This document shows, in pieces, positions 20,467 through 29,433 of a stretch of 37,861 bases of DNA; position 1 is the stretch's first letter, and the number at the start of each line of letters is the position of its first letter. The notes below the pieces were generated by a model. It was not told where the DNA came from. It did no database searches and saw only the letters and a program-made list of their open reading frames with translations. The translations under genes were made by a program, and so were the position numbers. The stretch covers positions 1 through 37,861 of the forward strand of contig CANQJG010000004.1 in NCBI GenBank assembly GCA_947624185.1, given 5' to 3'. The stretch is from an uncultured Clostridia bacterium (GTDB taxonomy: Bacteria; Bacillota; Clostridia; TANB77; CAG-508).

Positions 20467-21305
20467 CTATAAGAAATTAATGTGTCTAAATTCACATTTT
20501 GTGCACTTCTAAAAATATTTATATCAATATTATCATATACTTTTCTTAAATCTTTAATCAAATTTTTTATTTCTTGCCTTTTAGAACCTACTACATTATT
20601 TCCAATATTATTCATGTCAACGTTTTTTTGAAGATTTGCATTATAATTTTGTGTCAAATTAGAATGATTTTTTTCAGTAACTTTGCAGGCACATTGAATA
20701 AATTCTAACCCATTTCTATCTTTCCAACTAATTATATCACCTTCTTTTACATAATATAAAGGTCTAATTAGTTCCATTCCTAGATGAGATGTACTGCGTA
20801 CTTTTGGCATCATAGTCTGCATTTGTGCTCCATAAAGCATTCCCATTAATATTGTTTCAATCACATCATCAAAATGATGTCCTAAAGCAATTTTGTTACA
20901 TCCAAGCTCTTTTGCCTTTTCATATAAATATCCCCTTCTCATCCTTGCACAAATATAGCATGGATGATCATCAATTTCTTCAACTGCATCAAATATCCTT
21001 GTTTCAAACATTGTTATTGGAATATTTAATAATTCTGCATTAGATATTACTTTTTCTTTATTGATTTCATTGTATCCAGGATTCATTGCTAAAAATACAA
21101 GCTCAAAGTTCATTTTACCGTGTTTTTTCAATTCTTGGAAACATTTTGCCATAAGCATGGAATCTTTTCCACCTGATATGCATACTGCAATTTTGTCCCC
21201 TTCTTGTATCATTTCAAATTCTTGGATACCTTTGATAAACTTTGTCCATATTTTTTTACGATATGTTTTAATGATGCTTCTTTCTACTTCTTGATATTTT
21301 TCCAA
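20388..21305 (-). CDS. tRNA 2-thiocytidine biosynthesis TtcA-like protein (PP-loop ATPase)
   Basis: PP-loop CISGGKDSMLM, CYICARMRRG and GHHFDDVIETILM motifs. Confidence 0.85.
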   Translation of the reverse strand: MEKYQEVERSIIKTYRKKIWTKFIKGIQEFEMIQEGDKIAVCISGGKDSMLMAKCFQELKKHGKMNFELVFLAMNPGYNEINKEKVISNAELLNIPITMFETRIFDAVEEIDDHPCYICARMRRGYLYEKAKELGCNKIALGHHFDDVIETILMGMLYGAQMQTMMPKVRSTSHLGMELIRPLYYVKEGDIISWKDRNGLEFIQCACKVTEKNHSNLTQNYNANLQKNVDMNNIGNNVVGSKRQEIKNLIKDLRKVYDNIDINIFRSAQNVNLDTLISYRKDGKVHHFLDEYNEKRKSRSFSRLI

Positions 21306-21328
21306 TTATTGTTCTCCCTTTAATTTTG

Positions 21329-22885
21329 CTATTCGTCTTCTTTTATCATATCAGAAAACTTAAATTCCTGCTTTCCTTCTCCTATATCAAAATTAGCTGT
21401 ATAATCATAGTCTGTAATTTTTAAATTTACTGTAATACCGTCTTCTTCAAATTTTAAAGTCGCATTTACATAGTTTCCCCAAGAATCTTGACCTGAGTAT
21501 TCGTAAACATCTCCTCTAATTCTTGCGTTTCCACTAATACTGGCTTCTCTTGTCCTTCCATAATTAAATAGGCTAAATTCAACTTTTGATATGCTGGTGT
21601 TTTTGATTTCTAGTATATATCCAAGCATAACTTCTTCTTCGAATATTTCATCCATTTTCATTTCAGTCTTATCATATGTTCCACAGTATTTAGCTAATTC
21701 TTCTATCTTTTTTTCACGTATCTTTTTTTCACAATTTGATATTTTTTCTTGACTGTCTTTATATTCTTTTATTTCTTCTAATATTGCGATTGCTTCATTA
21801 TATTTTTCTTCAGTTATCAAATTTTCTGCTTTGTTATATTTATTTTGCGGAATAATAACATTTTTCGTGACTAATATTGCAATTGTTGATATTACTGCTA
21901 AAATCATTACAATAATTAAAATTTTAATTATTATACTATTTTTCTTAGAGTTTTCGCTAGTTTTAGATTTCTTTTTAACTCCGTTTTTATCTTTTTTATT
22001 TAATGCCATATTAATTGTATTTTTTATATCTGTAATAACACCTATTTTTCCTAAGTCCAACGCTTGCAAATGTGCAAATTCTTCAGGCAAAAGATATGGA
22101 TCCATATCTTTAAATGTAGGTATCAATGTTTTATCTTGATGATCTTTTGCTAAAGCTAAAAATCTACTCCACTCATTTTTTACCCATACAGATTCAAAAT
22201 TTTCTTTTTTAGTTCCTACTACTATCATTATTTTTGATGAATTTAATGCTGAAAATATGTATGGTTCATAGTCTACACCTAATTTGTTTTCTAGTGTAAT
22301 TTTTGAGAAAAAAACTTTATAGCCGTCTTGGGTTAAATTATTATAAATATCCTGAGCTAATACACTATCTTGGGTTCTTTTTCCTTCTTCGTCTGTTTCT
22401 TTATAACATATAAAAATATCAAATGGTTTTTCTTTACTTGCAATTTCTATTGCCTTTTTTTGTATTTCATCTATTTGTTTAGCTTCTTTCTCATATAATT
22501 TTTTCTGTTCTTCATCTGAATATTTAATTGCCTTTTTATAATTATCATTTAAAAATATAGATACTGTTTTCGTTCTATTACAAGTTGGAATATATTTATC
22601 TGTTTTTTTATCTTTTATGTATTCTACTCCATATTCACATAAAACCAGTTGCCAATATATTTCATTATCTGTGTCATCTATATTTAATATTTCCTCAAAT
22701 AATGCTTCTGCCTTATCATATTCATTGTTTGATCTAAAATGAGTTGCTCTATCATATAGTTTTGCCTTTTGTTCATTTTGAACTTTAGGCAATACTTGCT
22801 CAGTTCCACAATATTGGCAAACTGCGACTTTATGATTATCCTGTATATCTAAATCTCCACCACATATTTTACATTTTAATTCCAT
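21329..22885 (-). CDS. Zinc ribbon - TPR-like - TIR - TM protein (TIR-A)
   Basis: CKICGGDLD...CQYCGT zinc ribbon; FDIFICYKETDEEGKRTQDSVLAQDIYNNLTQDGYKVFFSKITLENKLGVDYEPYIFSALNSSKIMIVVGT...WVKNEWSRFL is a TIR fold; TM IIIKILIIVMILAVISTIAILV; extracytoplasmic tail. Confidence 0.88.
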   Translation of the reverse strand: MELKCKICGGDLDIQDNHKVAVCQYCGTEQVLPKVQNEQKAKLYDRATHFRSNNEYDKAEALFEEILNIDDTDNEIYWQLVLCEYGVEYIKDKKTDKYIPTCNRTKTVSIFLNDNYKKAIKYSDEEQKKLYEKEAKQIDEIQKKAIEIASKEKPFDIFICYKETDEEGKRTQDSVLAQDIYNNLTQDGYKVFFSKITLENKLGVDYEPYIFSALNSSKIMIVVGTKKENFESVWVKNEWSRFLALAKDHQDKTLIPTFKDMDPYLLPEEFAHLQALDLGKIGVITDIKNTINMALNKKDKNGVKKKSKTSENSKKNSIIIKILIIVMILAVISTIAILVTKNVIIPQNKYNKAENLITEEKYNEAIAILEEIKEYKDSQEKISNCEKKIREKKIEELAKYCGTYDKTEMKMDEIFEEEVMLGYILEIKNTSISKVEFSLFNYGRTREASISGNARIRGDVYEYSGQDSWGNYVNATLKFEEDGITVNLKITDYDYTANFDIGEGKQEFKFSDMIKEDE

Positions 22886-22897
22886 AAAATTCCCCTT

Positions 22898-24439
22898 TTA
22901 ATACTTACCATATATCATTAAATATTTTCTCATCCCTGCATAAAATGAATCATCAGTAACTTCTTCACCAGTTCCTACCATATAAGTTGTTTCTCCTATT
23001 GTTCCTTCATCAATTAATTTAGTCCACTCTTCAGTTTCACTACCTAGGATTTTTTTAGCTTCTTCATATAAATTCATTGGAACAGTTAATGATGACATAT
23101 CTCCACTTCCGTATTCGGCTGGTGAGCATACTACACCTGAAACATACCCATCTGAACCGTCATGATATATTTCTATTCCAATTACCTTTGGTGTCTCATA
23201 CATGTCATTAAATAACCAACCAAGTCTAATATAGCTATTACTATCTCCGTCTCGTTGTTCCGTTTCTTCCATTTCTATTCCTTCTATTGAATTTCCTACT
23301 TTTTCTATAATTTTTGAAGCTAAATCATCGGCTTTTATATTAAATGTATATCCACTACCTGCTATAAAATCCTGCCTTAAAATAGATTGCTCTGTTTGAC
23401 TTTTTGATTCTCCATTTTTAGCTGTTTTTACTATACTAAAATTTGTATCAATTAATAAGAAACCACATATAGCGATTATAATTATTGCAATAATACTAAT
23501 AATTACAATCGATTTCTTTGATTTGCCTGTCTTACTTGATTTCTCTTCTGAATCCAGTATTTTCTTTATACCATGTAATAAATCTTGTTCAAATCCTAGC
23601 TTGCTCATATCTTGTGATTGTAAATGTGCAAAATCTTCAGGCAAATCATAAGCATCCATATCTTTAAAACATGGAATTAATGTCTTTTTCTCTCCATTTT
23701 TTATTAGTGCTAAATATCTTGACCACTCATTTTTTACCCATGTTGCCTCAAAATATTCTTTTTTAGTTCCTATTACTAACATAACTTTTGCTGATTTCAA
23801 AGCTGCAAAAATATATGGCTCATAACTTTCTCCAATTTTATCTTCTAGAGTTATCTTTGAAAAAAATACTTTATATCCTTCTCGTTTTAATTGATAGTAT
23901 ATTTCTTGAGCAATTACACTATCTTGAGTTCTTTTACCTTCATCATCTGTTTCTTTATAACAAATAAATACATCAAAAGGCTCTTCTTTGTCGGAAATCT
24001 CAAGAATTCCTTTTTGTATTTTATTTATTTTTTCAGCTTCTATTTTATATAATTCTTTTTGTTCAGAATTTGCATATTTTAAAGCTTGTTTATAATTTTC
24101 ATCTGATAAAATTGATGTATTTTGTGTACGATTGCAGGTTGGTATATATTCACCTGTTTTCGGATCTTTAACATATTCTACACCATATTTACATAATAAT
24201 AGTGACCAATAACATTCAGCATCTTTATTGTTCTCATTTAATATTGTCTCATACAAAGCTTCTGCTTTATCATATTCATTATTTCTTCTAAGATGATTTG
24301 CTCTATCGTACAAATTTACTACTCTATCGCTTTCAAGCTTTGGTAAGGTTTGCTTAGTTCCGCAGTACTGACAAGTTATAATTCCGTCATTTCCCTGCAA
24401 TTCTAAGTCTCCGCCACAAATCTTACATTTAAATATCAT
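22898..24439 (-). CDS. Zinc ribbon - TPR-like - TIR - TM protein (TIR-B), paralog of TIR-A
   Basis: CKICGGDLELQGNDGIITCQYCGTKQTLPK; FDVFICYKETDDEGKRTQDSVIAQEIYYQLKREGYKVFFSKITLEDKIGESYEPYIFAALKSAKVMLVIGT. Start reassigned to M13 (GGTAGGAAAAATAATATG); different C-terminal ectodomain. Confidence 0.88.
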   Translation of the reverse strand: MIFKCKICGGDLELQGNDGIITCQYCGTKQTLPKLESDRVVNLYDRANHLRRNNEYDKAEALYETILNENNKDAECYWSLLLCKYGVEYVKDPKTGEYIPTCNRTQNTSILSDENYKQALKYANSEQKELYKIEAEKINKIQKGILEISDKEEPFDVFICYKETDDEGKRTQDSVIAQEIYYQLKREGYKVFFSKITLEDKIGESYEPYIFAALKSAKVMLVIGTKKEYFEATWVKNEWSRYLALIKNGEKKTLIPCFKDMDAYDLPEDFAHLQSQDMSKLGFEQDLLHGIKKILDSEEKSSKTGKSKKSIVIISIIAIIIIAICGFLLIDTNFSIVKTAKNGESKSQTEQSILRQDFIAGSGYTFNIKADDLASKIIEKVGNSIEGIEMEETEQRDGDSNSYIRLGWLFNDMYETPKVIGIEIYHDGSDGYVSGVVCSPAEYGSGDMSSLTVPMNLYEEAKKILGSETEEWTKLIDEGTIGETTYMVGTGEEVTDDSFYAGMRKYLMIYGKY

Positions 24440-24456
24440 ATTATTTTTCCTACCTT

Positions 24457-26055
24457 TCAATCTAGACTTAACCAAATAGCTGGTCTAATTCCATGTAACT
24501 TGGTAACAATATCACCACTTGTATTTATTGTACCATTTGCTTCTACATACATAGCTTTTGATTTATCTTCTCCATTTGAACGTAGCCACCACGATTTACT
24601 TGATTTGTCTATTTTTTTGTATACTTTTACATCTTCATCAGATAATAAAAATACTTTATCTCCTTGACTTGCATAAGTTAATAATCTTGACTTTTCTTTT
24701 TCGTCAAAGCTATTAATAAATTCTTCATTTAGCCATTTTCTCAAAGTTGAATCTTCCCAACTGATTGATTTATATTCTGTATTGTATGCCATTTCTTCGA
24801 TTGAATCTTTTGTTATTAATAATGCTTCATGTTCACTTAAATTAAATATTTGCCACGCAATCGGTGTTTCGTTGTATGTACCTAAGTAAACTACATCTTC
24901 ATCTCCGAATAAATTATATATTTCTAATACTTTTTCTTTTGAATCTTTATAATCATCTAATTGCATAAATCCTTCTGCTGCTTTTGTATAATCTTTATTT
25001 TTTAAATATTTTGTTGCATTTTCATAAATCGATTGGTTCTTCTTTTCTTCACTATCGTTATAATTTCCTAGTTTATCAAATTCTTCTGCTGCTTTTTCAT
25101 AATCTTTACTACTTAATAATTCTGTTGCATAAGCATACATAACTTCTAGTTGCTTTTGCTCACTATCTTTATAATTTCCTAATGTTTTAAATGCATTTTG
25201 TGCTTGCAAATATTGTTTATTATTGTATAGATTCATTGCCTCATCATATTGCTTATTTGGAATTATAATTGTGAAATATAATGTTATTGCAATTAGAATT
25301 AAAACACTAATCGTGATAATTACTGCTATAATCATTTTAAAATTTAAAGGCTTTTGAGGTTCTGTTGTTTCTTCAGGTTCATTTTTATACATTTTAGCTT
25401 TCACATTTCTTTGTGCGATAAGCTGTTGTAACATATCACAATGTTGTTTTATTGATTCTATATCATCTTCTGCTTTACTAATTAATTCTTGTGCTTTTGT
25501 GTTAATTTGATTTTCAATTGTAGCTAATTTAGCGTGACTCATTGGATCACTATATCTGATTGATTCAGCTAATAAATCCAATTGTTTTTTTGTATCATTA
25601 TCAGTAATTTTATTAGCAAATAATTCTATATCAGCTTGCAAATCTTTGATAAAAAATACTTTTTCTTTAACTTTGTTCTCAACTCTTTCAATCTCATTTT
25701 TTCCTGTATTTGCAATTGATAAAGCAATAATAGAAAATCCTAATATAACAACATTTATTAAAATTGAATACCTGTAATTTATTACAGAAAATATTTCTAC
25801 AAATCCCATTATTAATTGTAATATTGTATATGTTAAAGCCACATAAACAACTGGCATATTATTAAATTTACTTTTTATACTTTCTTTATCTAGTACGCCT
25901 AACACTACTAAACCTGAAATAATAATTGAAAGATTTGAAAATACGTATGCTATCCAAAATGTTGTACTTTTAATATTTGGAATTAGAAGTGCAATCACAT
26001 TGTAAAGTACTAAAACAATTAAATCTGTTAATATTATTTGTTTTCTTATTTTCAT
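24457..26055 (-). CDS. Membrane protein with coiled coil, TPR-like repeats and C-terminal DUF6273-like domain
   Basis: N-terminal hydrophobic helices, coiled coil, central TM, three repeats ending (L)G/DxYxDSEEK, C-terminal YLGTYNETPIAWQIFNLSEHEALLITKD...WEDSTLRKWLNEEF. Confidence 0.8.
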   Translation of the reverse strand: MKIRKQIILTDLIVLVLYNVIALLIPNIKSTTFWIAYVFSNLSIIISGLVVLGVLDKESIKSKFNNMPVVYVALTYTILQLIMGFVEIFSVINYRYSILINVVILGFSIIALSIANTGKNEIERVENKVKEKVFFIKDLQADIELFANKITDNDTKKQLDLLAESIRYSDPMSHAKLATIENQINTKAQELISKAEDDIESIKQHCDMLQQLIAQRNVKAKMYKNEPEETTEPQKPLNFKMIIAVIITISVLILIAITLYFTIIIPNKQYDEAMNLYNNKQYLQAQNAFKTLGNYKDSEQKQLEVMYAYATELLSSKDYEKAAEEFDKLGNYNDSEEKKNQSIYENATKYLKNKDYTKAAEGFMQLDDYKDSKEKVLEIYNLFGDEDVVYLGTYNETPIAWQIFNLSEHEALLITKDSIEEMAYNTEYKSISWEDSTLRKWLNEEFINSFDEKEKSRLLTYASQGDKVFLLSDEDVKVYKKIDKSSKSWWLRSNGEDKSKAMYVEANGTINTSGDIVTKLHGIRPAIWLSLD

Positions 26056-26125
26056 TTTTATTAATCCTCATATAATATGTTTACATGGTTTATTTAATAT
26101 GAATTTTATAAACATATTCTTTCTT

Positions 26126-27244
26126 TTATAAATTTTCTAACATTTTTTTCTTTGCTTCATTAAATTCTTCTTCAGTAATGATTCCTTGCTCCTTCATTAA
26201 TTTTAATTTTTCTATTTTTTTCTTAAATTCTTCTAAAGTATCCTTCTCATCATTTTCGTTTAATGGCTTAATCGTATCTCCTACAACTCCACCAACTGTA
26301 TTTCCTACTGTTCCTGCGACTCCTGTCATCATCCCTAAACCTATTCCCATATTTGAAAATTCACCAACACCTTCGTTTTGTGATAATTTTTCAGCAACGT
26401 CATAAGAACGTTCTTGTTGATATGTATATCCTTCTATTTTACGTTTTTCTGCTAATGCTTCGGCTTCAATTATTTTCTTTCTTTTTTCTGTTTCTTGATC
26501 AATTATTCCTACTTTTTGACGTAAATTAGCTTCTGCAACATCAGAATACTGTCTAATATGTAAATCTTTAAATTTTTCATACGCTTCGTCTCCGTCAGGT
26601 TTTGCAATTGTCGTAACCATAAAACGGTTTAGATTTAATCCATAATCTTTAAAATCTTCCATCAAATCTTCATGCAATTTTTTTGAGAGTTCACCCATTT
26701 TAGAATCGATTTCAAAAATACTGAATTCGGCACTTTGCATAGTTTCTGCTAAATATGGTTTTACCTTTGCCATTAAAAAGGCTCTAAATTTTTGAACTAA
26801 AGAATCTCTATCAAGACTAGAGCCTGTACCTACCACTTTTATAAGTAATTTTCTTGAATCAGACACGCTTAAGGTCATCTCTCCACTTGCACCAATTTTT
26901 AATGGGAAATTGTATTTAGGTTCCATATATTGCACTTGTGAATCCGTTCCCCACTTTATATTCATTTGTTCTGTTTTGTTTATAAAATATATTTCACAAT
27001 GATATGGTGTTTCACCACCTGTCGCTTTATTGAAAAATCTGCTTAAAAGTGGCATGTTTTGAGTTTCTAATGTGTATCTTCCTGGCCCAAATAAATCAAG
27101 GGCTTGACCGTTCATAAAAAATACTGCTTCTTGTGATTCGTGAACTATCAATTGTGTGCCTGTTTTAAAATCCTCTTTATCTGATTTCCATATAAGAATG
27201 GAATTATCCTCTCCGTCATATTTTATTACATCTGCTATTGCCAT
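26126..27244 (-). CDS. SPFH domain protein (YdjI/virion-core-protein-like) with C-terminal SHOCT-like domain
   Basis: VIKYDGEDNSILIWKSDKEDFKTGTQLIVHESQEAVFFMNGQALDLFGPGRYTLETQNMPLL; C-terminal LEEFKKKIEKLKLMKEQGIITEEEFNEAKKKMLENL (SHOCT). Confidence 0.9.
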   Translation of the reverse strand: MAIADVIKYDGEDNSILIWKSDKEDFKTGTQLIVHESQEAVFFMNGQALDLFGPGRYTLETQNMPLLSRFFNKATGGETPYHCEIYFINKTEQMNIKWGTDSQVQYMEPKYNFPLKIGASGEMTLSVSDSRKLLIKVVGTGSSLDRDSLVQKFRAFLMAKVKPYLAETMQSAEFSIFEIDSKMGELSKKLHEDLMEDFKDYGLNLNRFMVTTIAKPDGDEAYEKFKDLHIRQYSDVAEANLRQKVGIIDQETEKRKKIIEAEALAEKRKIEGYTYQQERSYDVAEKLSQNEGVGEFSNMGIGLGMMTGVAGTVGNTVGGVVGDTIKPLNENDEKDTLEEFKKKIEKLKLMKEQGIITEEEFNEAKKKMLENL

Positions 27245-27278
27245 ATTTTCCTCCTTTTATTTATTTTTATTACCTTGT

Positions 27279-27307
27279 ATTTTATATCAACAACCTATAA
27301 AAATCAA
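27279..27307 (-). promoter_or_regulatory. Sigma-A-like promoter for the SPFH/TIR operon
   Basis: Minus strand TTGATT - 17 nt - TAAAAT, ~35 nt upstream of the ATG; RBS AGGAGG at about 27249-27254. Confidence 0.6.
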
Positions 27308-27352
27308 TATTATTACATAATAATTTTTATTATTGTATTATTCGATTTTTTA

Positions 27353-28102
27353 TTAATTTTTTATGCCAATAATATCCTTAATAACTTCTCCTGAAATAAT
27401 TAGTCCTGCAACAGAAGGGACAAATGAAATGCTTCCTGGAACTTGATTTTTAGTTGTACCTTTCTTTTCTATTTCTGCTTGATTCATATAATCTTCATTA
27501 ACTAATTTTTCATTAATTTTTATTGGTTCTTCTTTTGAATATACAACTTTTAGCTTTAAAATATTCCTTGCGCGAAGTTCTTTTCTCATAACTTTTGCAA
27601 GTGGACATACAGTTGTTTTATATATGTCAGTCACTTCAAATTTAGTAGGATCTAATTTGTTGCCTGTTCCCATACATGAAATGATTGGTATCTTTAAGTT
27701 ATCTGCTCTTACAACTAATTCAATTTTTGCCGTAACTGTGTCCACACAATCAACAATATAATCCACAGTTTTATCTATTATTTCTTTGCTCTGTGGCATA
27801 AAAAATTCTTGATGAATTTCCACATTTGCATTTGGATTAATTTCTAATATTCTTTCCTTTGCCACTTCAACTTTTGGTTTTCCAATTGTTTTATGAGTGG
27901 CTAGAATCTGCCTATTTAGATTTGTTAAGCATATTTCATCATTATCAACTAATATGAAATTTTTAATTCCCGCTCTTGCCAATCCTTCTACTACATAAGA
28001 ACCAACACCTCCAATACCAAAAACGGCAATTTTTGACCTATGCAATTTTTCTAAATTATCTTTTCCTATTAATAACTCTGTTCTTGAAAATTGATTTAAC
28101 AT
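27353..28102 (-). CDS. tcdA: tRNA threonylcarbamoyladenosine dehydratase (ThiF/E1-like, TcdA)
   Basis: FSRTELLIGKDNLEKLHRSKIAVFGIGGVGSYVVEGLARAGIKNFILVDNDEICLTNLNRQ ... VDCVDTVTAK. Confidence 0.93.
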   Translation of the reverse strand: MLNQFSRTELLIGKDNLEKLHRSKIAVFGIGGVGSYVVEGLARAGIKNFILVDNDEICLTNLNRQILATHKTIGKPKVEVAKERILEINPNANVEIHQEFFMPQSKEIIDKTVDYIVDCVDTVTAKIELVVRADNLKIPIISCMGTGNKLDPTKFEVTDIYKTTVCPLAKVMRKELRARNILKLKVVYSKEEPIKINEKLVNEDYMNQAEIEKKGTTKNQVPGSISFVPSVAGLIISGEVIKDIIGIKN

Positions 28103-28164
28103 TTTTATTTTAGCTAGATTTTTAATCTAACATTACCTCCTATATTTATATATTAATATAATTT

Positions 28165-28215
28165 TATAAAAAAGAAAAGACTGCTGGCAAAATTTAATAC
28201 TTTGTCAACAATCTT
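28165..28215 (-). terminator. Rho-independent terminator of the DUF5684-like gene
   Basis: Minus-strand RNA AAGAUUGUUGACAAA-GUAUUAAAU-UUUGCCAGCAGUCUU followed by UUCUUUUUU; one mismatch, two GU pairs. Confidence 0.75.
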
Positions 28216-28237
28216 CATGTATTTTTATTACATATTT

Positions 28238-29062
28238 TTATTGTTGTGTTTCTGTTGGTGGATTTTGATTATTTGAATCAGTTGGGTTTATTGGTTCGGT
28301 TGGTTGTATTGGTTGATATTCCTGATTTGGATTTAATGGCTCGGTTGGTTGTGTTGGTTGATATCCTTGGTTTGGATTTAATGATCCGTTTTGTTGCATT
28401 GGTTGATATCCTTGGTTTGGATTTAATGATCCGTTTTGTTGCATTGGTTGATATCCTTGATTTTGGTTTAATGATCCGTTTTGTTGCATTGGTTGGTATC
28501 CTTGGTTTGGATTTAATGATCCATTTTGTTGCATTGGTTGATATCCTTGGTTTGGATTTAATGATTCGTTTTGTTGCATTGGCTGATATCCTTGATTTGC
28601 TTGATTATATTTAACTCCCACATATTGAACATTTTTTGATAATCCTAATATTAAATATCCAATGACTGGGAACAAAATAAGTAATATAGAAAATGCTGTG
28701 TCTTTTCCATAAGCTTTTGCCAAATTAATTGATAAATAAATATTAAGACCAAATATAGCTATAGCTCCAACTACAGGTATTCCTGCTGCTAGATAAATTA
28801 ACAAAAACCATGGAGAAATTCCTGCTAATTGAAATAAAACTACCATATTATAAACAGGTATTATAGATTTCCAACCTTCTTCTCCAGCTTTAGCAAACAT
28901 TTTCCACATTGCAACTATTTGTAGAACGCATATTGTAATTGCAAATACTATTATTATACCCAAAAAACCTGCTATTGCTCCCCAAATACCTGCTGCTGCA
29001 GCATCTGCACTACTAGCAGAACCATAATAATCATAATAGTCATAATAATCTAAATAACTCAT
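28238..29062 (-). CDS. DUF5684-like membrane protein with C-terminal 15-aa repeats
   Basis: Membrane core MWKMFAKAGEEGWKSIIPVYNMVVLFQLAGISPWFLLIYLAAGIPVVG; Gln/Asn/Pro-rich tandem repeat tail. Confidence 0.85.
   Translation of the reverse strand: MSYLDYYDYYDYYGSASSADAAAAGIWGAIAGFLGIIIVFAITICVLQIVAMWKMFAKAGEEGWKSIIPVYNMVVLFQLAGISPWFLLIYLAAGIPVVGAIAIFGLNIYLSINLAKAYGKDTAFSILLILFPVIGYLILGLSKNVQYVGVKYNQANQGYQPMQQNESLNPNQGYQPMQQNGSLNPNQGYQPMQQNGSLNQNQGYQPMQQNGSLNPNQGYQPMQQNGSLNPNQGYQPTQPTEPLNPNQEYQPIQPTEPINPTDSNNQNPPTETQQ
28277..28591. repeat. Seven tandem 45-bp units encoding GYQPMQQNGSLNPNQ
   Basis: Units read directly from translation; last two (C-terminal) diverge to GYQPTQPTEPLNPNQ / EYQPIQPTEPINPTD. 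Confidence 0.95.
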
Positions 29063-29191
29063 AAGAAAATTACCTCCCTTTATTTTTCTATATGCATTTT
29101 CTCATTATAAGAGCAAAATGTCAATAAAATATTGAAAATTATTTTGTAATTTTGTAATTTTATTTAGAAATTTGTATTTTCTTCTACCATA

Positions 29192-29410
29192 TCACTTAGT
29201 TGGATATTCTCTTTCCATAAAGTCTACGAGTTTATCTACAATTTTATCTCCCCAATTATAATCATTTACTTTTTCACTTATATATTTTCCAAAATCTCAA
29301 TATAAAGAAATTAGTTCTTCATTTACCTTTTTATAAGCATTATTTCTTCTAGTTTCAATCATCTTTATGATTTCATTAAAATCAAGTTCTAAATTATCAT
29401 TCAATATCAT
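29192..29410 (-). pseudogene. DUF1016/YhcG-type nuclease N-terminal remnant with in-frame TGA
   Basis: MILNDNLELDFNEIIKMIETRRNNAYKKVNEELISLY*DFGKYISEKVNDYNWGDKIVDKLVDFMEREYPTK*: family-typical LYWDFG reads LY-TGA-DFG (codon 38), truncated after YPT. Confidence 0.8.
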
Positions 29411-29433
29411 AATCCTTCTTTTTAATTAATTTT

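Noticed and set aside
21329-24439. Assignment of the TIR genes as a Thoeris system
   Set aside because: No SIR2-macro/SLOG ThsA-like gene nearby; partners are SPFH and TPR/DUF6273 proteins instead.
28277-28591. CRISPR array
   Set aside because: Contiguous coding 45-bp units without unique spacers; translation is in frame with a membrane protein.
28246-28614. 122-aa plus-strand ORF across the 45-bp repeats
   Set aside because: Antisense of the in-frame 15-aa repeat; the minus-strand product has a membrane domain, RBS and terminator.
29192-29410. UGA recoded as Trp or selenocysteine in the DUF1016 remnant
   Set aside because: Genes in the window use TGG for Trp, no SECIS-like element was identified, and the remnant is also truncated, so simple decay fits better.
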